From: Galbibacter kalidii
GTDB taxonomy: Bacteria > Bacteroidota > Bacteroidia > Flavobacteriales > Flavobacteriaceae
DNA length: 64,000 bases
Assembly: GCF_026241135.1 (NCBI RefSeq)
Contig: NZ_JAPFGA010000010.1
Coordinates: forward strand, 100,914-164,913
Direction: 5' to 3'
In this document: positions 1-8,131 of the stretch, piece by piece
Layout: each line of letters begins with the position of its first letter
Position numbering within the stretch: position 1 is the stretch's first letter
Made by a program: the position numbers and the translations under genes
The notes under the pieces: model-generated
Seen by the model: the letters and a program-made list of their open reading frames with translations, nothing else
Told to the model about the DNA's origin: nothing
Databases searched by the model: none

Positions 1-266
1 TCGTATAGCCAATACCCAATTCCGCAGATGGCAATAAGCCTGAAAACTGTCAAGAAAAGTTTTCCAGCTTCATCAGAAATAAAAGGGATGATATCGCTGA
101 TCTTAGTTCCCCATGCAGCGCCTTCGTTTTCTATAAAAAGGATTTTAAACCAGGAGAATACTTCGACATGCTCTCCAAGAACGAAATGTGTTTTTATGTA
201 AATCTTTGAAATTTGGTCGATCAACAAGACCAGAACTATGATAAATGATGCTTTCTTTAATGACAT
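1..266 (-). CDS. lspA: Lipoprotein signal peptidase (signal peptidase II), C-terminus beyond window
   Basis: Reading leftwards from ATG at 266 gives about 88 residues starting MSLKKASFIIVLVLLIDQISK. It shows the DQxxK block after the first membrane helix and the conserved NEGAAWG motif, both diagnostic of LspA, the inner-membrane aspartic protease that cleaves prolipoproteins ahead of the lipidated cysteine. The frame stays open to position 1, so the distal part, including the second catalytic aspartate, lies outside the window. Its place downstream of ileS and a dksA-like gene is the arrangement commonly seen in Flavobacteriaceae. Many lipoproteins in this window depend on this enzyme. It is a partial gene because of the window edge; I see no sign of decay. 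Confidence 0.93.
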   Translation of the reverse strand, partial: MSLKKASFIIVLVLLIDQISKIYIKTHFVLGEHVEVFSWFKILFIENEGAAWGTKISDIIPFISDEAGKLFLTVFRLIAICGIGYWLY

Positions 267-391
267 ATTTCCCAAATAATATAAAAAATCGCTAGGTTTC
301 AACTGTGCTTACGGTATAGCTTCAGCGACACGCATGCGCTCAGCATAATTACCTTAGAACGATAATTTTAACGGCGGTAAAAATAAGGATA

Positions 392-1012
392 TTATTCTTT
401 TTTATTGATGTATATATCACCATTTACCGAATTTAACTCAAAATAACTGTGACCGTCTTTGACAAACGAACTGTTTACCGTCCCATATTTGGAATCGGCT
501 ACCATTTTCCCCTTAATATTTTCAGTTAAAATATCGCCATCAATAGTTTTTACAGAAATAGCCCCGGTAATATCTTTTAAAAACACCCATTGGCTATTGG
601 TAACAGCTTTCAACTCCTTATAATTCCCCGACAATTTCATAGTTGTACCCTTGCCCTGCACATTTAATTCCATGTGTTCAGGTAAAGTAATGTGGAGCGC
701 AACTGAAAGCACCTTATGGGCACTTAATTTATCATTAGGGTTGGCATACGACGGCCTAAATTCGGTTCCTATCCATAAGGTAGTCCCCTCTTCCTTTAAA
801 CTGATCATGAGTTCGTTTTGATATTCTCCCTCCATAAAGGCCTCTGCAATTATTTGATCGGCTTTATGAGTATCAATAACGACCTCAAAAACATTTTCCG
901 CATCCACCTGAACAAAAGTAATCTCTTTTACACTGATGGATTTACGAACCTCTTTTTGGGCATAGCCAGTAATACCAACTCCTATAAAAAGAATAAACAA
1001 CAAGAATCTCAC
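392..1012 (-). CDS. Exported DUF4097-like / head-GIN type protein
   Basis: This is a protein of 206 residues from a GTG start (no in-frame ATG is nearby). Residues 1-18 form a signal peptide ending near GYAQ. The rest alternates short beta strands and turns, for example KLSGNYKELKAV, LKDITGAISVKTIDGDI, and VNSSFVKDGHSYFELNSVNGDIYI. This is the pattern of the DUF4097/putative auto-transporter adhesin head-GIN group, a right-handed beta-solenoid fold with no known enzymatic role. It has no lipobox, so it is probably periplasmic or surface exposed. It lies between lspA and the dksA-like gene on the same strand, but a terminator at 1044-1071 suggests it has its own promoter. The family call rests on fold pattern only. 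Confidence 0.6.
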   Translation of the reverse strand: MRFLLFILFIGVGITGYAQKEVRKSISVKEITFVQVDAENVFEVVIDTHKADQIIAEAFMEGEYQNELMISLKEEGTTLWIGTEFRPSYANPNDKLSAHKVLSVALHITLPEHMELNVQGKGTTMKLSGNYKELKAVTNSQWVFLKDITGAISVKTIDGDILTENIKGKMVADSKYGTVNSSFVKDGHSYFELNSVNGDIYINKKE

Positions 1013-1043
1013 ACCATTAATTTTATGTGATATAATTTACAAC

Positions 1044-1071
1044 AAAAAACGCCCTTTTTACAAGAGCGTTT
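1044..1071 (-). terminator. Rho-independent terminator of the ileS-dksA transcript
   Basis: On the minus strand AAACGCTCTT pairs with AAGGGCGTTT (one G-U pair) around a short loop, followed by a run of T. It sits directly downstream of the dksA-like stop codon. Confidence 0.7.
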
Positions 1072-1105
1072 CCCAATATTATGATAAAAGTCAAGGCTTT
1101 TGGCC

Positions 1106-1486
1106 TTATTGCATGTTTTTAGCTTCGATGCTCAAAGTTGCGTGCGGAACCAGTTTAAGCCTGTCTTTGTTGATCAGCTTTCCGGTAACCCTACAAATAC
1201 CATAAGTTTTGTTTTCAATGCGCACCAAGGCATTCTTCAGGTCTCTGATAAATTTTTCCTGACGTAGCGCCAATTGTGTATTCGCTTCACGGCTCATAGT
1301 CTCTGAACCTTCTTCAAAGGCTTTAAAAGTAGGCGATGTGTCGTCCGTACCATTATTACCGTCGTTTTTATAAGAACTCTTTAAAAGCTCAAGGTCTTGA
1401 TAGGCCTTTTTAATCTTTCCTTCAATTAAAGCTTTGAATTCTGCTAAATCTTTATCTGAGTATCTCACTTTTACATCTGTTGCCAT
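1106..1486 (-). CDS. DksA/TraR family RNA polymerase-binding regulator, degenerate zinc finger
   Basis: This 126-residue protein has an N-terminal helical hairpin rich in Lys/Glu (residues ~8-90) and a C-terminal segment YGICRVTGKLINKDRLKLVPHATLSIEAK that aligns with the zf-dskA_traR domain. Only one cysteine remains of the usual four, which is usual for the Bacteroidota version, so zinc binding is doubtful. DksA proteins insert their coiled coil into the RNA polymerase secondary channel and tune transcription with ppGpp. Whether this variant does so is inference. It begins 4 bp after the ileS stop codon and is followed by a terminator, so it is probably cotranscribed with ileS. Confidence 0.85.
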   Translation of the reverse strand: MATDVKVRYSDKDLAEFKALIEGKIKKAYQDLELLKSSYKNDGNNGTDDTSPTFKAFEEGSETMSREANTQLALRQEKFIRDLKNALVRIENKTYGICRVTGKLINKDRLKLVPHATLSIEAKNMQ

Positions 1487-1490
1487 AGGA

Positions 1491-4400
1491 TTAGTGTTTT
1501 TGAATAATTAATTTGGTGTTTACCTCGTCAAAAGCAATTTCCATACCATTATCAAGATGTTCTTCAAAATTAAGCTGTGCTGTCAGGGTTTCAGTTTTAA
1601 TATAATCCAAGTTATTTTGTACAGCTTTTTCTACTAAACCATCTTTTTGTAACCTCACATCTATCTTATCTGTCACTTCAAACCCTGAATCCTTACGAAG
1701 GTTTTGAATTCTGTTTATCAATTCTCTTGCTACACCTTCATTTCTCAGATCTTCTGTGATCGTTACATCCAATGCTACGGTTATAGAGCCTGAAGAGGCT
1801 ACTAACCATCCTTCTATGTCTTGTGATGAAATTTCCACTTCATCGATTCCTAAAGTAATGTTTTTTCCATTAATATCCATAAGAATATCGCCGTCTTTCT
1901 CTATTTTCTGGATTTCCGGTTGCCCGAATTCGGCTATCTTATTGGTAATCAATTTCATATCTTTCCCGAATCTAGGTCCTAAAACCTTAAAATTCGGCTT
2001 AATTTGCTTCACTAATATGCCTGAAGCATCATCTATTAGCTCAATTTCCTTTACATTTACCTCAGATTTGATGAGCTCTTCAACTTCTTTTATTTCTTTA
2101 CGCCGGTTCTCGTCAAGCACGGGAATCATTATTTTTTGCAAAGGTTGACGCACTTTGATCATTTCCTTTTTGCGCAGTGAAAGCACTAAGGATGAAATGA
2201 TTTGTGCTTTTTCCATTTTGCCCTCCAAGGATTTATCAACAAATTTTTCGACATATTGAGGGAAATCTGCCAAGTGAACACTCTCAAACGATTCTTTGTT
2301 GGTCACCGCTGTCAAATCCCTAAACAATCGGTCCATATAGAAAGGTGCTACAGGCGCCCCCAGCTTGGCTACGGTCATCAAGCAGGTGTATAACGTTTGA
2401 TAAGCAGATATCTTATCTTTCCCGTAATCCCCTTTCCAGAAACGTCTTCTGCTTAAACGCACATACCAGTTGCTCAAATTCTCCTGAACAAAGTCTGAAA
2501 TGGCTCTTGACGCCCTTGTAGGCTCATAATCTGCATAGGCTTCATCTACTTTCTTGATCAAAGTATTCAATTCGGAAAGTATCCAACGGTCTATTTCCGG
2601 ACGTTCATCCAAAGTAATATCGGCTTCCTCATAGGTGAAGTTGTCGATATTGGCATACAAACTGAAGAAAGAATAGGTGTTGTAAAGGGTTCCGAAGAAT
2701 TTTCTTCGTACTTCGGCTACACCGTCCAAATCAAATTTCAGGTTATCCCACGGATTGGCATTCGAAATCATATACCATCGGGTAGCATCCGGACCGTACT
2801 CTTCCAAGGTTGTAAACGGATCAACTGCATTACCCAGTCGTTTCGACATTTTTTGTCCGTTTTTATCCAGTACAAGTCCGTTGGAAACCACATTTTTATA
2901 GGCTACGGAATCAAAAACCATGGTTCCGATAGCGTGCAAAGTGTAGAACCATCCTCTAGTTTGGTCAACACCCTCTGCAATATAATCAGCCGGGAAAAAG
3001 CCTCCCCCCAACCCCCTCCCAAAGAGGGGGCTTTTTAATTCTTCTTCTATTTTATCAAGAACGGTATCGATATCTCCGATTACTTCTTCGTTAGCAAAAC
3101 GGATTACTTTATACCCTAAATCTTCCAATATTTTTGTTCTGAGTTCATCAGCCTCCTTAATTTCAGGTAAATCGTGGTATCCTCCATCAACTTCTATAAC
3201 CAAACGTTGGGAAAGGCAAACAAAATCAACAATAAATTCATCTATAATATGCTCTCTCCTAAACTTGTGCCCACCCAATTTCTTAGCTCTTAAAGCTTCC
3301 CAAAGGATCTTTTCTGTTTCAGTAGGACGCTTTTTACGCTCTTCTTTTAATTGTTTTAATAAATTATAAGATGACTTCCTTGCTGTTTCATATTTAGGAG
3401 AATTCAATTCTCCCCCTTGGGGGGAGTCAGAGGGGGACTCAAACGGATAATGCCATTGAGCATAGGGCATTGAGCCAGAATCGAACCAAACATCGATCAA
3501 ATCGCTTTCCCGCTTCATTGGTTTCCCTGAAGGCGATACCAAAGTAATTTTATCGACAATATTTTTATGAAGATCGATTTTATCATAGTTCTCTTCACTC
3601 ATATTGCCCACTTCAAAATCGGCAAAGATATCAGCCTCCATAAGGCCGGCATCCACTGCTTTTTTCATTTCGTCTTTCAATTCTTCGACAGAGCCGACAA
3701 CAACCTCTTCTTTTCCATCTTCCGTACGCCATATCGGTAACGGAATTCCCCAGAAACGCGAACGGGATAAATTCCAATCATTTGCGTTTTGCAGCCAGTT
3801 CCCGAATCGACCTTCACCGGTAGCTTTTGGCTTCCAGTTGATGGTTTTATTCAGGTCATACATCCTGTCTTTTACCTCAGTTACTTTAATGAACCAAGAG
3901 TCCAACGGATAGTAAAGCACCGGTTTGTCGGTTCGCCAACAATGCGGATAACTGTGGACGTACTTCTCTACCTTAAAGGCTTTGTTTTCTTGTTTTAATT
4001 TGATGGCAATCTCTACGTCAACCGACTTCTCGGGGGCATCACCCTCTGTATAATATTCGTTTTTCACATATTTCCCACCGATCTCTGGAAGTTCTGCCCT
4101 GAAACGTCCCTGAAGGTCCACCAAAGGCACAGGATTATCATTTTCATCCAAGACCAACATAGGAGGCACTTCGGGAATAGCTTCTTTGGCCACTTTGGCA
4201 TCATCTGCACCAAAAGTAGGTGCGGTGTGAACAATTCCGGTACCATCTTCGGTGGTTACAAAATCCCCGCTGATAACGCGAAATGCATTTTCAGGATTTT
4301 TACAGGGTTGAGCATAAGGCAATAACTGCTCATATTTAATTCCGACCAAATCGGATCCTTTACATTCCGCTACCACCTGATAAGGTATTTTTTTAGCCTT

Positions 4401-5354
4401 CTCGGTATAGTTTCCAAAGTCTTCTTCGCTTTCGGCTTCGTAATACTTTCCGCTGAATATCTTTTTAAGCAATGGTTTCCCTACCGCTACGTGAATAGGT
4501 TCGAAAGTATATTGATTAAAAGTTTTTACTAAAACATAATCAATTTTAGGCCCTACAGTAAGTGCAGTGTTTGACGGCAAAGTCCACGGAGTGGTCGTCC
4601 ACGCCAAAAGGAAAGCCCCCTCCGTCTCCCGCCTTAGGCGGGGAGTGTAATTAAATGCCTTTTCAATAGAGTTACCTTCAGCTCCCCCTCCTTGGGAGGG
4701 GGTTGGGGGGAGGCATTTAAACTGAGCCACTGCCGTTGTATCGGAAACATCTTGATAAGTCCCGGGCTGGTTCAGCTCGTGCGAACTTAATCCCGTTCCG
4801 GCTTTAGGCGAATAAGGCTGAATCGTGTATCCTTTATACATTAAGCCTTTATCGTAAATTTGCTTTAAAAGCCACCAAACACTTTCCATGTATTTGGATT
4901 TATAGGTAATGTACGGATCTTCCATATCTACCCAATACCCGATTTTGCGGGTCATATCGTTCCAGATATCCGTGTAGCGCATTACCGCTTTTTTACAAGC
5001 TGCGTTGTATTCTTCTACAGAAATCTTTGTACCGATATCTTCTTTGGTAATTCCCAGCTCTTTTTCAACTCCCAGTTCTACAGGCAATCCATGGGTGTCC
5101 CATCCTGCTTTTCGTTTTACCTGATAGCCTTTTTGGGTTTTGTAACGACAAAAAATATCCTTGATGGCACGGGCCATTACGTGGTGAATACCGGGCAATC
5201 CATTTGCAGACGGTGGACCTTCATAAAACACAAACGGTTCTTTTCCTTCCCTACTCGTGATGCTTTTTTCAAAAATAGCTTGCTCTTCCCAAAACTTAAG
5301 AATCTCTTCAGCAGTTTTAGGCAAATCCAATCCTTTGTATTCTGTAAACTTCAT
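1491..5354 (-). CDS. ileS: Isoleucyl-tRNA synthetase with in-frame endonuclease insertion
   Basis: This class I synthetase charges tRNA-Ile. At 1287 residues it is roughly 150 longer than I would expect for flavobacterial IleRS. The class signature reads GIHH at residues 55-58 in place of HxGH, the editing-domain entry reads LLAWTTTPWTLPSNTAL, and the second signature is KMSKR at 835-839. Two insertions explain the extra length. Residues ~212-248 carry LPPTPSQGGGAEG from a G/C hairpin, and residues ~638-786 carry a complete DUF559 nuclease domain just before FPADYIAEGVDQTRGWFYTL. No stop or frameshift interrupts the reading frame. A functional enzyme is expected because ileS is normally essential, unless a second copy exists elsewhere. 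Confidence 0.96.
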   Translation of the reverse strand: MKFTEYKGLDLPKTAEEILKFWEEQAIFEKSITSREGKEPFVFYEGPPSANGLPGIHHVMARAIKDIFCRYKTQKGYQVKRKAGWDTHGLPVELGVEKELGITKEDIGTKISVEEYNAACKKAVMRYTDIWNDMTRKIGYWVDMEDPYITYKSKYMESVWWLLKQIYDKGLMYKGYTIQPYSPKAGTGLSSHELNQPGTYQDVSDTTAVAQFKCLPPTPSQGGGAEGNSIEKAFNYTPRLRRETEGAFLLAWTTTPWTLPSNTALTVGPKIDYVLVKTFNQYTFEPIHVAVGKPLLKKIFSGKYYEAESEEDFGNYTEKAKKIPYQVVAECKGSDLVGIKYEQLLPYAQPCKNPENAFRVISGDFVTTEDGTGIVHTAPTFGADDAKVAKEAIPEVPPMLVLDENDNPVPLVDLQGRFRAELPEIGGKYVKNEYYTEGDAPEKSVDVEIAIKLKQENKAFKVEKYVHSYPHCWRTDKPVLYYPLDSWFIKVTEVKDRMYDLNKTINWKPKATGEGRFGNWLQNANDWNLSRSRFWGIPLPIWRTEDGKEEVVVGSVEELKDEMKKAVDAGLMEADIFADFEVGNMSEENYDKIDLHKNIVDKITLVSPSGKPMKRESDLIDVWFDSGSMPYAQWHYPFESPSDSPQGGELNSPKYETARKSSYNLLKQLKEERKKRPTETEKILWEALRAKKLGGHKFRREHIIDEFIVDFVCLSQRLVIEVDGGYHDLPEIKEADELRTKILEDLGYKVIRFANEEVIGDIDTVLDKIEEELKSPLFGRGLGGGFFPADYIAEGVDQTRGWFYTLHAIGTMVFDSVAYKNVVSNGLVLDKNGQKMSKRLGNAVDPFTTLEEYGPDATRWYMISNANPWDNLKFDLDGVAEVRRKFFGTLYNTYSFFSLYANIDNFTYEEADITLDERPEIDRWILSELNTLIKKVDEAYADYEPTRASRAISDFVQENLSNWYVRLSRRRFWKGDYGKDKISAYQTLYTCLMTVAKLGAPVAPFYMDRLFRDLTAVTNKESFESVHLADFPQYVEKFVDKSLEGKMEKAQIISSLVLSLRKKEMIKVRQPLQKIMIPVLDENRRKEIKEVEELIKSEVNVKEIELIDDASGILVKQIKPNFKVLGPRFGKDMKLITNKIAEFGQPEIQKIEKDGDILMDINGKNITLGIDEVEISSQDIEGWLVASSGSITVALDVTITEDLRNEGVARELINRIQNLRKDSGFEVTDKIDVRLQKDGLVEKAVQNNLDYIKTETLTAQLNFEEHLDNGMEIAFDEVNTKLIIQKH
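2995..3442 (-). mobile_element. In-frame DUF559 (Vsr-like) endonuclease element inside ileS
   Basis: About 147 codons interrupt IleRS between HYPFE and FPADYIAEG. The core shows the DUF559 signature: PTETEKILWEALRAKKLGG, then KFRREHIIDEFIVDF, then LVIEVDGGYHD. The aspartate and ExD residues fit a PD-(D/E)XK nuclease. Each end is a G/C-run hairpin. The 3' end (2995-3036) is closed by AAAAAGCC/GGCTTTTT, and the 5' end (3408-3441) contains CTCCCCC/GGGGGAG and GAGTC/GACTC. The insert encodes no methionine. It lacks a terminal His-Asn and a following nucleophile, so it is not a recognisable intein. Mobility is inferred from the insertion pattern; no target duplication is obvious. Confidence 0.75.
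4611..4720 (-). repeat. Short hairpin insertion in ileS, opposite orientation to the DUF559 element end
   Basis: This segment adds residues reading CLPPTPSQGGGAEGNS and NYTPRLRRETEG between VAQFK and FLLAWTTTPW. It holds a perfect 10-bp inverted repeat, TTAAATGCCT at 4651-4660 and AGGCATTTAA at 4711-4720, and two G/C hairpins near 4616-4646 and 4682-4712. The stretch 4692-4714 matches the reverse complement of the hairpin at 3000-3023 base for base, so the same repeat sits in the gene twice in opposite orientations. It encodes no nuclease. Confidence 0.7.
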
Positions 5355-5603
5355 TTATAATTCGGTTTCCTTATCGTAATCAACTCCCTTTGAAACATTC
5401 CAACGAAAAAATAACTTCTTCTTAAGTAGAACGCCTTGAAACTAATCCTGTTAGTGGGATTAAAGTTGGCAAAAATACTAAATTCCAGCGAATTGCTCCA
5501 CCTTAAAAGCATTAAAAAATGGTATTGAAATGTCAAAAATAACACAGCTTCAATACGCTTTATTGTGTATTTAACTATAAAAGTTTGTTTCAGACCAAGA
5601 TTT

Positions 5604-6320
5604 TCACCCAAAAACTTGTTGTAATACTTCCAGTGAACGTGGTTTTTTAAAGTCTGATAAGTGAAGTTGATAATAGCGAATCATGCTATCGAGCAATTCC
5701 GCCCGATGGGTTTTTCCCATTTTTATTTTAGCTGAAGTATCATAATCCCTATGGAGGAATTTTTTGAAATTCACCAAATTTTCTTCGGAAAGAACCTCAT
5801 TGTAGAGCGATGTAACAAATTCGCCTTCAGCTAAGTCAAAATACGGATAATCTTCATGTGAGTTATCTGGATAAAAACCGAGATGTCGTGTGAGTTCAAT
5901 TAAGAAACTGATATGAAAATTGGCAATCTCCTCGTTCATGTCCAACCACTGAAACGAATTTGAAATAAAATGATATAAAGTCTGATTGACTTCCTCCTCC
6001 TGAAGCGAAATCACCAACATTTCTGACAAGAAAAGAGCGATCGAACTTTTGCGTACATCAGTTTGTAGACTTTGGTAAAAATTGACGGTTTTCACCTCCC
6101 GCAGACTTTCGAGTGTTCCTTTATTTTTGTGATTTGCTACAATCTCCAATTGTGTCAAAGGCTGAAAGTAACCTTTTTTGAGCTTTCCTTTTTTTGAAGA
6201 CAGCACTCCCTTCAGCATATATGATTTTATCCCATCACTCAAAGTGTAAAGCTTCACGATAAGACTGGTGTCTCCATATTTTATTGCTGAAAGGACAATG
6301 GCTTGTGTGGTAACGATCAT
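5604..6320 (-). CDS. recO: DNA repair protein RecO
   Basis: This 238-residue protein starts at ATG 6320: MIVTTQAIVLSAIKYGDTSLIVKLYT is the canonical RecO N-terminal OB fold. The open frame continues 15 codons upstream into a repeat, but homology begins at this methionine. The middle has the helical C-terminal domain (ALFLSEMLVISLQEEEVNQTLYHFI, then FHISFLIELTRHLGFYPD). The CxxC zinc motif of some RecO proteins is absent, as is usual in this group. RecO mediates annealing and loads RecA at gaps with RecR (RecFOR pathway). It is followed by a 249-bp gap before ileS, in which I see only a degenerate short repeat near 5446-5466. Confidence 0.92.
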   Translation of the reverse strand: MIVTTQAIVLSAIKYGDTSLIVKLYTLSDGIKSYMLKGVLSSKKGKLKKGYFQPLTQLEIVANHKNKGTLESLREVKTVNFYQSLQTDVRKSSIALFLSEMLVISLQEEEVNQTLYHFISNSFQWLDMNEEIANFHISFLIELTRHLGFYPDNSHEDYPYFDLAEGEFVTSLYNEVLSEENLVNFKKFLHRDYDTSAKIKMGKTHRAELLDSMIRYYQLHLSDFKKPRSLEVLQQVFG

Positions 6321-6350
6321 AAATATTTCCGTAGATGTAACAAAAATAGA

Positions 6351-6526
6351 AAAAGAGGCTGTCACCCCAAGAATTTACGCTCAGTTAATGTCACACTGAA
6401 CTTGTCGAAGTGTATATCATTAACACCTAATTAGTCTTCGACAGTGCTTGGACAGCCCTTCGACAAGCTCAGGGTGACATACTTAGCATGACAAAATCAA
6501 CAAACTCTTCGACAGCCTCCTCTTTT
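6351..6526. repeat. GAGGCTGTC-bounded palindromic intergenic element (copy 1)
   Basis: GAGGCTGTC at 6355-6363 pairs with GACAGCCTC at 6511-6519, with flanking AAAA/TTTT extending the stem. Inside are several copies of a TTCGACAAGCTCAG/TGTGACA motif in both orientations (near 6396, 6438, 6458 and 6507). The element fills the gap between recO and gdhA. A related one lies at 47609-47745. Confidence 0.7.
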
Positions 6527-6546
6527 ATAATTTTTCCTTAAAGAAC

Positions 6547-7899
6547 CTACACCACTCCTTGTGCCAAAATCGCATCGGCTACTTTCACAAATCCGGCGAT
6601 ATTGGCTCCTCTGACATAATTGATGTATCCGTCGGGATCTTCTCCATGATCGATACAAGAACTATGGATACTCTTCATAATTCCTTTCAATTTGTCGTCC
6701 ACTTCATCGCGGGTCCAGCTGTAACGCAGTGAGTTTTGTGCCATTTCCAAACCGGAAGTGGCCACCCCTCCTGCATTGGACGCTTTCCCTGGAGCAAACA
6801 ATATTTTCGCATTGTGGAATTCAGTAACAGCCTCCGGAGTACAAGGCATATTTGCTCCTTCACTCACACAGACACAACCGTTTTTCACCAAAGTTTTGGC
6901 ATCTTCACCATTCAATTCGTTTTGTGTGGCACATGGCAGGGCTATGTCACAAGAGACATGCCAAGGCGTTTTTCCTGCGTGGTATTCAGCATCAGGATAT
7001 TTCTTTACATATTCAGAAATCCTCCCGCGTTTTTCATTTTTAATGAACATCACATACGCTAGTTTTTCTGCGTCAATTCCGTCTTTATCGTATATGGTTC
7101 CCGATGAATCGGAAAGTGTAACCACTTTTGCTCCCAACTGTGTTGCTTTTTCTGTAGCGTATTGCGCCACATTCCCAGAACCGGAAACGGTGACCGTCTT
7201 TCCTTCAAAACTGTCGCCTTTCTTTACAAGCATGTTTTGGGCAAAATATACATTTCCATAGCCCGTTGCTTCCGGACGAATCAACGAACCTCCCCAAGAA
7301 AGTCCTTTTCCAGTCAAGACCCCGGTAAATTCGTTTTTAATCTTTCTGTACATTCCGAAAAGGAAGCCAACTTCTCTGCTCCCTACGCCAATGTCCCCTG
7401 CCGGTACGTCGGTATTCGGACCTATATGTCTGAATAATTCACTCATAAAACTATGGCAAAAGCGCATCACCTCATCGTCCGACTTTCCTTTAGGATCAAA
7501 ATCGGATCCTCCTTTACCACCTCCCATAGGCAGTGTGGTCAAACTATTTTTAAACACCTGTTCAAAAGCGAGGAATTTCAAAATACTCATGTTTACCGTT
7601 GGGTGAAAACGGAGCCCCCCTTTATACGGACCGATAACAGAGCTCATCTGGATTCGATAACCTCTGTTGACGTGAATCTCTCCTTTATCGTCAACCCATG
7701 GCACCCTGAACATAATTGCTCTTTCCGGCTCTACCATTCTCAACAATATATTCTTACCGCTGTAAATTTCCTGCTGTGCGATATACGGAATTACTGTTTC
7801 CGCTACTTCTTGTACCGCCTGTAGAAATTCCGGCTCATGCGAATTACGGACTCTAACCTCGTCCATAAATGCTTTTATTTTTTTGTCCATTGCGTTCAT
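6547..7899 (-). CDS. gdhA: NADP-type glutamate dehydrogenase
   Basis: This 450-residue enzyme interconverts 2-oxoglutarate plus ammonium with glutamate. It shows the catalytic glycine-rich segment PMGGGKGGSDFDPKGKSDDEVMRFC, the substrate-binding MQSSV-like region (IQMSSVIGPYKGGLRFHP), and a Rossmann domain beginning KTVTVSGSGNVAQYA. Length and motifs match the hexameric ~450-residue GdhA class typical of ammonium assimilation. ATG codons at 7899 and 7890 are both possible; I kept the upstream one. It is monocistronic, with a palindromic repeat downstream and a 232-bp AT-rich divergent region upstream that it shares with the DUF3298 lipoprotein gene. Confidence 0.95.
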   Translation of the reverse strand: MNAMDKKIKAFMDEVRVRNSHEPEFLQAVQEVAETVIPYIAQQEIYSGKNILLRMVEPERAIMFRVPWVDDKGEIHVNRGYRIQMSSVIGPYKGGLRFHPTVNMSILKFLAFEQVFKNSLTTLPMGGGKGGSDFDPKGKSDDEVMRFCHSFMSELFRHIGPNTDVPAGDIGVGSREVGFLFGMYRKIKNEFTGVLTGKGLSWGGSLIRPEATGYGNVYFAQNMLVKKGDSFEGKTVTVSGSGNVAQYATEKATQLGAKVVTLSDSSGTIYDKDGIDAEKLAYVMFIKNEKRGRISEYVKKYPDAEYHAGKTPWHVSCDIALPCATQNELNGEDAKTLVKNGCVCVSEGANMPCTPEAVTEFHNAKILFAPGKASNAGGVATSGLEMAQNSLRYSWTRDEVDDKLKGIMKSIHSSCIDHGEDPDGYINYVRGANIAGFVKVADAILAQGVV

Positions 7900-8071
7900 A
7901 AAAAATGGATAATTAAAGATTTATTAATTTAAAGGCAAAAATATTCATTTATTTAAAATTTAAGGGGCTTATTTTTATAATTTATTAATATTTTACTATT
8001 CCGTAATCTATTCAACCGCAAAAAATCCGTCCAAAGTATGCGCAAAACTCGTTTAAACAAAAATAAGTGTT

Positions 8072-8079
8072 TACTTTTG
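8072..8079 (+). promoter_or_regulatory. Candidate -7 box TACTTTTG for the DUF3298 lipoprotein gene
   Basis: It matches the Bacteroidota TAnnTTTG -7 consensus and would give a leader of about 48 nt before the ATG at 8132. No clear -33 TTTG lies at the right spacing, so support is moderate. Confidence 0.4.
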
Positions 8080-8131
8080 GGCATCATAACAAACAGCTTA
8101 GCTTTATTTTACATTTAACAGTTATTATTTT

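Noticed and set aside
2995..3442. Intein in IleRS
   Set aside because: There is no His-Asn plus Cys/Ser/Thr at the C-terminal edge and no Hint-fold blocks. The only domain is DUF559, so protein splicing is not supported.
5351..5611. 86-codon frame between ileS and recO
   Set aside because: It overlaps the ends of both neighbouring genes, has poor coding character, no recognisable domain and repeat-derived sequence.
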